Origin: CAVVVS01 sp963751355
GTDB taxonomy: Bacteria > Bacteroidota > Ignavibacteria > Ignavibacteriales > Ignavibacteriaceae
Length of the DNA: 64,000 nucleotides
Assembly (NCBI GenBank): GCA_963751355.1
Contig: CAVVVS010000116.1
Location: 1-64,000, forward strand
Reading direction: 5' to 3'
The notes below the pieces were generated by a model that made no database searches, had not been told where the DNA came from, and saw only the letters and a program-made list of their open reading frames with translations. This document shows positions 8,401-15,047 of the stretch, one piece after another. The position numbers were made by a program, and so were the translations under genes. Position 1 is the stretch's first letter; each line of letters opens with the position of its first letter.

Positions 8401-11400
8401 TAAATGATCGTTATTTAATTAAGAAAAAATTGGGAGTAGGTCGAAGCTCTGTATTTTTATGCCAGGATAAGGAATATCCCGGGAACGTGATGGCAATGAA
8501 AATATTACCACCCGATGCAGAGGAAACAGAAAGTAGGTTTTTTATTGGTGAATATTTTACTCTCAAAAGATTAAATCATCCGAATATTATTAAGGCTAAT
8601 GAATTAGGTACGGTTGTAAAAATTGACAATGACAATGAGGGAATATCTTTAGGCAGCAAATACATCACACTCGAATATTTTGACGGACAATCCCTTTTAG
8701 ATTATGATGAACTTAATTACGAAGAGGTTTTAATTGAAATTATAAAACAACTTTGTTCCGTTCTATATTACATTCACCAATCGAATTATATTTATTACGA
8801 CCTTAAACCGGAAAATATTTTAATAAAGAAAACAAAAGGCAGACCCCTTATTAAACTTATCGACCTGGGGTTTTCACAATATATTGTTGACAATAAAGAA
8901 AACATTATACGCGGTACGGCAGAATATATAGCTCCCGAAATCCTGAAGAATGAAGTTCACGATCAAAGAGTGGATTTGTATTCTTTAGGAATAGTTCTAT
9001 ACCGAATAATATATAAGTGCTTTCCCTTTGAAACCGAAAATGAACTTGATATTTATAAATCACATATAGAAAAAAATTTTGATTTTCCCAGCTCAAAATA
9101 TTCAAAAAAGATAATAAGCGTCCTTAAAAAATTATTGAGTAAAAATCCTAACGAAAGATATCAGGATACTCTGCAATTACTAAATGCATTGAATATTCCC
9201 ATCGACGATAGTTTAACTAAAGATTGGGCCCCCGCAAGGATATTTTCTAATAGAAAAGATGTACTGACAATTCTTAAAACCTATATAGCCGATCGTACAA
9301 GCGGAGAAATTTTTACGATAAGAGGCTTCGAAGGTTCGGGCAAAACCGCTATTGTAGAACAAATTTATTCAATTTATGATAATGTTGTTTTTATCAATTC
9401 GGGTAATACAAAATCCGGTAGGGATTTTATTAATTTTATAATAAAGCAATTATTATACAAAGAGTTTATTTATCCCAACCTTGATGAAAAACTTACCGGT
9501 AAGATAAAATCGTTTTTTGAACATGAGACGATTGAATTTATTGACGAATTAAAATCCATTATCACCGGCATGATTAAAAAGAATAACTTTATATTCATCA
9601 TGGACAATTTTAATAGTTACGATCAGTTTACTCTTGAAGTGTTAAAAAATTTATTACCCATATTTCAAGTAAACAAGTGTAAAGTTATACTCACTGAAAC
9701 GTCTGATTTTAATTACAAATCAGACTTTATTAACAATCTCCGCGAGGTCAATCTTACTCCTTTTACTGATATTCAAGTTGAAGAATATGTGGAAAGAAGT
9801 TTCTACCGCGGATTCCCGAGAAAAGAGCTTAATAACTTAATACTTGTTTATGCCGATTTATTACCTGGCAGTATAGTAAGTTTTATTAGGGATATTATAC
9901 TATTAAAGATAATAAAATTTTCGGGTGATGGTGCTTCTTTAAAAAGTGATGAGCGATCGATTAAATTACTTAAAAGCTCTCATGAAGAAATTTATTCTAT
10001 CCGCTTAAAGAATCTTAAACCCGAAGAACTTAAAGCAGCCCAAACTTTATCGGTTTTTAACATTAATATAAATACCGCCGATTTGGCATCAATTTTAAAT
10101 TTACCTGTAGATGAAACTCAACTTTTGGTAGAAAATTTAAGGTACAAAAATATTTTTGTGCAATTTAGGGACAGCGAAGATCCCGTATTTATTTCAGAAG
10201 GATTACGAAAGTATGTTTATTCCGAAATACGAAACAAAGCTCATTTTCACTTAACAATTGCAAATAAAATAATTGATAAACTTCCTGGATTTAACAGAAT
10301 GTCGCTTGCGAGGCATTTTAAACTAGGAGAAGATTATAAAAGAAGTTATGAAGTGCTCGAACAGGAAATAGCAGAAGCTGAAAAAATTTCGGCTTATTCT
10401 TATCAAAAAAATATTTTACAAGAATTGGAAACATACCCTTTCCCAGAGCCTATCCATTTGGAAATCGAATATAATCTGGCAAGAACACTTTTTCTGACCA
10501 GTGAATATTCCTCAACTATTAAACTAACCGATAAACTTCTTAAAAAAATAAAATTCCCTGATAAAAAAGAAAAATTATTAGGTTGGAAAGGTATTAGTTT
10601 GATAAATTCTGGGAAAGTTGAAGATGGAGTAAAAATTCTTGAAGAAGTTATTCTTAAAATAAAAAGCGAATCTGAAAAACAAGCATTATTGTTGGAAGTT
10701 GCGGGCGCCGAAATTGATCTTAACATGTTTGACAGAACAATAGAAATTTGTAACAATATTATTGATAATAGTAACACTCTTCCGCTGGAGAAAGGAAAAT
10801 GCTATAACCTATTGGGTTTGGTTGAACTTTACAGAGATAATAATTTAGACGGTGCTCTAAAATACTTTAAAAATGCCGAAGAAATATACGGGCAGACAGA
10901 AGCACTATTTAGGTTAGCCCAAATGGAAATGAATATTGGCAACATTTATAACATGAAGGGTGAACATTCCGAAGCCGGACGGTTCTGGAATAAGTCTCTG
11001 AAAATTAATTCATCAATCGGAAATTTGGAACAAGAAGCAAGATTGCTTTTAAACTTTGGTGTATATCATTATGATAATTTGAACTTTGATAAAGCCGTTG
11101 AATTTTACGAAAGGGCAAGTTCTATATTTATTAGTGTGGGGAATACCCAAGGTGAGGGATTGGTTCAGTACAATTTAGGTGAAATTTATTATCTAACTTG
11201 CAACTATCAGAAAGCTTTTGATTCTTTAAAAATATCAAGAGAGATAGCTACAGTACTTCAGAATACGAACGAAGAGTTGGAAACTCTCTTTCTTCTGGGG
11301 AAATTTTATTATACTATCGGCGATTCTGATAAGTTAAAAGTTATTCTATACGATTTCAAAAAATTGCTTGGGAAAGAAGCATTGGCAGAAAAACACAAGA

Positions 11401-11969
11401 ATAATTATAATTATCTTAAAATTTTGTCTATTTTTAAAACTAATATTTCAAATGATTTGGTGATCGGTTTAAGGGAAGTTAGAAAAATATTTTTAGAAGA
11501 CGAATCAAAATATGATTTTTTTAGCGCAACTGTAAATCTGGTTGAATTACTGCTCAAATTAAATTTGAGCGGAGAGGCTTACAATGAACTTTGCGCTGAT
11601 GAATTTGATGAATTGTGCTCGAACAATTACCTCTTTGAAGCAGAGCGTTATTTATTATTGGGAAGAATTTCGGCTAAAGATTTATCTTTGAAATTAGATC
11701 CTTCTATTGATTATTATATGCGTTCGTACAACTTAATTGAGGAAACCTCAATCACCGAACTTACATGGCGGGTATTGTATGCTATTGCAACTTATTATAT
11801 CGATAGAGGTAATTTTCTCAAAGCCAATGACTATATTAAGTATTCAAAATCTTTGATGATTTTCATCTCCGAGAGTATAAAAGATAATCAGTTAAAAACA
11901 ATTTACCTAGAAATGCCGGTAAGAAAATCTGGAATGGAGATATTAGAGAAATATGAAATGCTATCTTAA
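8397..11969 (+). CDS. Ser/Thr protein kinase fused to AAA-type ATPase and TPR repeats
   Basis: A 1190-residue cytosolic signalling protein. Residues 5-265 form a eukaryotic-type kinase: glycine loop LGVGRSS, Lys35 in MAMKIL, catalytic Asp135 and Asn140 in YYDLKPEN, Mg-binding Asp156 in DLG, and APE (180-182 area). The usual HRD is YYD, so it lacks the activation arginine. A P-loop ATPase follows (Walker A GFEGSGKT, 310-317; Walker B-like FIMDN near 400), then about 550 residues of TPR-like helical repeats. The architecture resembles PknK-like and MalT/STAND-type regulators. It overlaps the permease gene by 4 bases and precedes the sigma-54 activator by 3 bases. Probably it senses transporter state and phosphorylates or binds the activator (inference). 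Confidence 0.9.
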   Translation: MINDRYLIKKKLGVGRSSVFLCQDKEYPGNVMAMKILPPDAEETESRFFIGEYFTLKRLNHPNIIKANELGTVVKIDNDNEGISLGSKYITLEYFDGQSLLDYDELNYEEVLIEIIKQLCSVLYYIHQSNYIYYDLKPENILIKKTKGRPLIKLIDLGFSQYIVDNKENIIRGTAEYIAPEILKNEVHDQRVDLYSLGIVLYRIIYKCFPFETENELDIYKSHIEKNFDFPSSKYSKKIISVLKKLLSKNPNERYQDTLQLLNALNIPIDDSLTKDWAPARIFSNRKDVLTILKTYIADRTSGEIFTIRGFEGSGKTAIVEQIYSIYDNVVFINSGNTKSGRDFINFIIKQLLYKEFIYPNLDEKLTGKIKSFFEHETIEFIDELKSIITGMIKKNNFIFIMDNFNSYDQFTLEVLKNLLPIFQVNKCKVILTETSDFNYKSDFINNLREVNLTPFTDIQVEEYVERSFYRGFPRKELNNLILVYADLLPGSIVSFIRDIILLKIIKFSGDGASLKSDERSIKLLKSSHEEIYSIRLKNLKPEELKAAQTLSVFNININTADLASILNLPVDETQLLVENLRYKNIFVQFRDSEDPVFISEGLRKYVYSEIRNKAHFHLTIANKIIDKLPGFNRMSLARHFKLGEDYKRSYEVLEQEIAEAEKISAYSYQKNILQELETYPFPEPIHLEIEYNLARTLFLTSEYSSTIKLTDKLLKKIKFPDKKEKLLGWKGISLINSGKVEDGVKILEEVILKIKSESEKQALLLEVAGAEIDLNMFDRTIEICNNIIDNSNTLPLEKGKCYNLLGLVELYRDNNLDGALKYFKNAEEIYGQTEALFRLAQMEMNIGNIYNMKGEHSEAGRFWNKSLKINSSIGNLEQEARLLLNFGVYHYDNLNFDKAVEFYERASSIFISVGNTQGEGLVQYNLGEIYYLTCNYQKAFDSLKISREIATVLQNTNEELETLFLLGKFYYTIGDSDKLKVILYDFKKLLGKEALAEKHKNNYNYLKILSIFKTNISNDLVIGLREVRKIFLEDESKYDFFSATVNLVELLLKLNLSGEAYNELCADEFDELCSNNYLFEAERYLLLGRISAKDLSLKLDPSIDYYMRSYNLIEETSITELTWRVLYAIATYYIDRGNFLKANDYIKYSKSLMIFISESIKDNQLKTIYLEMPVRKSGMEILEKYEMLS

Positions 11970-11972
11970 ACA

Positions 11973-13352
11973 ATGAATGGGGTGAAAGTTAACATAAAAG
12001 TTTATTCCGATTCATCGGACATCACCTCCATAATTTCCGTTATCAAACAACTTGAGTTAAAGGGATTTGATATATCCCTAATGCACGGAAAGCGTTTTGT
12101 TATAAATCCAAATGATATAATAATTTTACAACCCGATGACATAGAATCCAAATTACTTAATAAAGTTATTGAGGTAAAGAATAGTACTAAGAATACGATC
12201 CTATTTGTAGTAAAGAACAACAATGCTTTGCTTGTCAGTTTAATTGCCAAATTTGGCTTTACCGATATCTTTGTTTTTCCTTATGAACTGTCCAAATTCA
12301 TTTCTCACCTTGAAGAAATAATAAATAATAATTCGTTTCTTTCGCATGGTTCTCGTAACAATACTTTCGAACAAAGCCATGATAATTTTAAGTCGATAAT
12401 TGGAAATTCAATTCAACTGCGTAAGGTTATAGACCTTTCAAAAAAAGTGGCTGATAAGACTGATATTAATCTTTTAATTCAGGGCGAAACAGGTACAGGG
12501 AAGGGATTACTAGCCAAGGCTATTCATAAGAACAGTATAAGCGGGGAATTTCCTTTTGTAGACATCGTTTGTACTTCTATCCCCGATACTCTGTTAGAAT
12601 CTGAATTATTCGGTTTCGAACCGGGTGCATTTACAAATGCAAAAAACAGGAAACACGGATTGTTTGAATTGGCGGAAAACGGCACATTGTTCCTTGATGA
12701 AATAGGTGATTTAAGTGTAAATTTACAAACCAAGCTTTTACGAACCATAGAAAAGAAAGTGATACGGAGACTAGGCGGAGTTAAAGATGTCCCGATTAAT
12801 GCAAGAATAATTTCTGCAACTAATAAAAATTTGAGGATGTTAATTGAAAACAATTTATTTCGGAGAGATCTTTTTCACAGGCTGGATGTAGTTTCAATTG
12901 AGCTCCCTCCTTTAAGGGAAAGAGGGGAAGATGCACTTTTACTTACTAAATATTTCATAAACAAATATAATGGACAATTTAATAAATCAGTTAGAAAAAT
13001 AGATGAAGATGCAGAACAGTTTATCTTAAGATACCCATGGCCCGGAAATGTTAGGGAATTAAAAAATGCTATAGAACGGACAGTATTGTTATCGGAAAAT
13101 TCTACATTAAAATTAAGAGATTTTACTAATCAATCTTATTTAAATCTGACGGAAGATTCATCCCAAAGTTCGGAAGTAAAATTATTGCCGCAAATTATAC
13201 GTATGGATGTAAATTTCCACAAGGTAGGAATACGGGAATTGACGAAATCCTATGCTAAAGAGGTATTGAAAAAATCAAAAGGTAACAAATCACAGGCAGC
13301 AAAATTATTAGGAGTATCGCGTCCTAAACTCGATGCATTGCTAAAAAAATGA
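11973..13352 (+). CDS. Sigma-54-dependent activator (NtrC family) with pseudo-receiver
   Basis: A 459-residue enhancer-binding protein. Residues 1-118 have a receiver-like pattern (IIILQPDD, TILFVV, FGFTDIFVFPYEL) but no phosphoacceptor in the expected MDxxMP context and no conserved KP lysine. The AAA+ domain has Walker A GETGTGKG (171-178), loop 1 GAFTNA (218-223) in place of GAFTGA, Walker B TLFLDEIGD and the arginine-finger region LFHRLDVV. The C-terminus is a Fis-type helix-turn-helix (NKSQAAKLLGVSRPKLDALL). It is encoded directly after the kinase, which could replace a histidine kinase as the input. A sigma-54 promoter lies 450 bases downstream. Confidence 0.93.
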   Translation: MNGVKVNIKVYSDSSDITSIISVIKQLELKGFDISLMHGKRFVINPNDIIILQPDDIESKLLNKVIEVKNSTKNTILFVVKNNNALLVSLIAKFGFTDIFVFPYELSKFISHLEEIINNNSFLSHGSRNNTFEQSHDNFKSIIGNSIQLRKVIDLSKKVADKTDINLLIQGETGTGKGLLAKAIHKNSISGEFPFVDIVCTSIPDTLLESELFGFEPGAFTNAKNRKHGLFELAENGTLFLDEIGDLSVNLQTKLLRTIEKKVIRRLGGVKDVPINARIISATNKNLRMLIENNLFRRDLFHRLDVVSIELPPLRERGEDALLLTKYFINKYNGQFNKSVRKIDEDAEQFILRYPWPGNVRELKNAIERTVLLSENSTLKLRDFTNQSYLNLTEDSSQSSEVKLLPQIIRMDVNFHKVGIRELTKSYAKEVLKKSKGNKSQAAKLLGVSRPKLDALLKK

Positions 13353-13487
13353 TAGTACACAATGAATAAAACACATAGAAAAAGTTTTCAATACTTTGCT
13401 AATAATATTACCCACATTGAATTTTCAATTATACTGAATTCTTTAAGTTATTATCTATAAATAAATTTTCTAAAAGCTAGTTTATTC

Positions 13488-13577
13488 GTCATCTCGAAGG
13501 AGTCATCAACTGAGACATGTGTGCCTATGGTGCAAATCTTTCAGAATTGTGATATCCCTCCTTTCGGTTGAAATGAC
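13488..13577. repeat. Interspersed palindromic repeat (REP/MITE-like)
   Basis: The left end GTCATCTCGAAGGAG and the right end, which reads GTCATTTCAACCGAAAGGAG on the minus strand, form imperfect terminal inverted repeats about 90 bases apart. This GTCATnTCGA...GGAG form is like the non-coding palindromic repeats dispersed through Bacteroidota-type genomes. It lies upstream of the sigma-54 control region and contains no open frame. Confidence 0.5.
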
Positions 13578-13684
13578 AATTACGCAATAAATTTATAATG
13601 TACGGTTGTATAGTAACATGACATTAAACACCTCTAATTATATTAAATAATAGCAAGTTAGCCTTATTTTTAACCTCTAAACAT

Positions 13685-13713
13685 GTTAATTGTAAATATT
13701 TTTTACAATTAAC
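13685..13713. promoter_or_regulatory. Perfect 12-bp inverted repeat, candidate enhancer (UAS) for the sigma-54 activator
   Basis: GTTAATTGTAAA (13685-13696) and TTTACAATTAAC (13702-13713) are perfect reverse complements around TATTT. The dyad centre lies about 100 bases upstream of the -24 element at 13801. That is where dimeric enhancer-binding proteins usually bind. No T-run follows, and the activator gene ended 330 bases earlier, so a terminator is unlikely. A second short dyad (CCGT/ACGG, 13774-13787) lies nearer the promoter. Confidence 0.55.
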
Positions 13714-13800
13714 CAATTCTTTCTTAAGGTATGATGTAAAAATTACCGATTATAAAGTCCAATTATACGAAAACCGTCAAAAAACGGCATATTTATTACA

Positions 13801-13816
13801 TGGCATAAACCTTGCG
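13801..13816 (+). promoter_or_regulatory. Sigma-54 (-24/-12) promoter of the repeat-protein gene
   Basis: TGGCATAAACCTTGCG matches the consensus TGGCAC-N5-TTGCW. The invariant GG (13802-13803) and GC (13814-13815) are separated by exactly 10 bases. The predicted transcript would start near 13827, leaving a leader of about 43 bases with AGAGGGAG before the ATG at 13870. The activator gene ends 450 bases upstream, so a local regulator-target pair is likely. Confidence 0.82.
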
Positions 13817-13869
13817 ACTAAATGCCTGCTTAAAATATTTTCTATTTTCACAATAGTAAGAGGGAGACT

Positions 13870-14943
13870 ATGCGGAAGACAATTTTCACCGCCGCCCTAA
13901 TTGGGTTGTTTGTCTCTGTAGGATTAGCTAATGGTCCTGCAAAGAAAAACAAAGTTGAGGAAGCGGTACGTTATAGAACAAACACCACCTCAACAGCTTT
14001 AACCGTTCAGAATCCAGCTGTCATCACTACTAACTTCGCCGTCGATAATATGAATCTCCCGGTTCTATTAAATAATTCTTCGGCTCAATTAGAGAATTTG
14101 GGCAGCCGCTATGGATTTGCAAAATCTAACTCACAGTTAGATGAATTAGGCAGCCGCTACGGATTTGCCAAATCTAATTCACAGTTAGATGAATTAGGCA
14201 GCCGCTACGGATTTGCCAAATCTAATTCACAGTTAGACGAATTAGGCAGCCGCTACGGATTTGCCAAATCTAATTCACAGTTAGATGAATTAGGCAGCCG
14301 CTACGGATTTGCCAAATCTAATTCACAGTTAGATGAATTAGGCAGCCGCTACGGATTTGCCAAATCTAATTCACAGTTAGATGAATTAGGCAGCCGCTAC
14401 GGATTTGCCAAATCTAATTCACAGTTAGATGAATTAGGCAGCCGCTACGGATTTGCCAAATCTAATTCACAGTTAGATGAATTAGGCAGCCGCTACGGAT
14501 TTGCCAAATCTAATTCACAGTTAGATGAATTAGGCAGCCGCTACGGATTTGCCAAATCTAATTCACAGTTAGATGAATTAGGCAGCCGCTACGGATTTGC
14601 CAAATCTAATTCACAGTTAGATGAATTAGGCAGCCGCTACGGATTTGCCAAATCTAATTCACAGTTAGATGAATTAGGCAGCCGCTACGGATTTGCCAAA
14701 TCTAATTCACAGTTAGACGAATTAGGCAGCCGCTACGGATTTGCCAAATCTAATTCACAGTTAGACGAATTAGGCAGCCGCTACGGATTTGCCAAATCTA
14801 ATTCACAGTTAGACGAATTAGGCAGCCGCTACGGATTTGCCAAATCTAATTCACAGTTAGACGAATTAGGCAGTCGCTACGGATTTGCCAAATCTAATTC
14901 ACAGTTAGACGAATTAGGCAGTCGCTACGGATTTGCCAAATAA
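13870..14943 (+). CDS. Secreted protein of eighteen tandem 16-residue repeats
   Basis: A 357-residue protein of unknown family. A signal peptide (about residues 1-21, ending GLANG) is followed by a 48-residue Thr/Asn-rich linker and then repeats to the last residue. The repeat unit is SNSQLDELGSRYGFAK. The first copy (residues 70-85) is divergent (SSAQLENLGSRYGFAK); the other seventeen are identical at protein level. Each unit is charge-balanced and has one Tyr and one Phe. No domain follows the repeats. A strong RBS (AGAGGGAG) precedes the ATG, a sigma-54 promoter lies upstream and a strong terminator downstream, so it is a single-gene unit. Possibilities are a fibrous or amyloid-like surface polymer or a peptide precursor; neither is established. 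Confidence 0.85.
   Translation: MRKTIFTAALIGLFVSVGLANGPAKKNKVEEAVRYRTNTTSTALTVQNPAVITTNFAVDNMNLPVLLNNSSAQLENLGSRYGFAKSNSQLDELGSRYGFAKSNSQLDELGSRYGFAKSNSQLDELGSRYGFAKSNSQLDELGSRYGFAKSNSQLDELGSRYGFAKSNSQLDELGSRYGFAKSNSQLDELGSRYGFAKSNSQLDELGSRYGFAKSNSQLDELGSRYGFAKSNSQLDELGSRYGFAKSNSQLDELGSRYGFAKSNSQLDELGSRYGFAKSNSQLDELGSRYGFAKSNSQLDELGSRYGFAKSNSQLDELGSRYGFAKSNSQLDELGSRYGFAKSNSQLDELGSRYGFAK
14077..14940 (+). repeat. Tandem array of eighteen 48-bp units within the repeat-protein gene
   Basis: Units are exactly 48 bases and in frame. Differences between copies 2-18 are almost all silent: Asp is GAC in unit 4 and units 14-18 but GAT elsewhere, Ser is AGT only in the last two, and one Asn is AAC in unit 2. 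Units 5-13 appear identical. The clustering of silent variants at the 3' end suggests recent expansion from the middle by unequal exchange. There are no spacers, so this is not a CRISPR array. Confidence 0.95.
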
Positions 14944-14992
14944 AAATCCAAGTGCAAAATTTATAAAAATTCATTAAAGTTTTGTAAATTAT

Positions 14993-15025
14993 AGCCTTCG
15001 ATATTAATATTGAAGGCTTTTTTTA
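14993..15025 (+). terminator. Rho-independent terminator after the repeat-protein gene
   Basis: AGCCTTC (14993-14999) pairs with GAAGGCT (15012-15018). The stem is extended inward by ATATT/AATAT pairing and followed by an eight-base T run. It lies 50 bases after the stop and insulates the following protease gene. Confidence 0.9.
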
Positions 15026-15047
15026 TATTATTCCCTGACAATCGAAA

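Noticed and set aside
14077..14940. Possible CRISPR-like array from 48-bp direct repeats
   Set aside because: The units are contiguous with no spacers, are in frame and encode a secreted protein.
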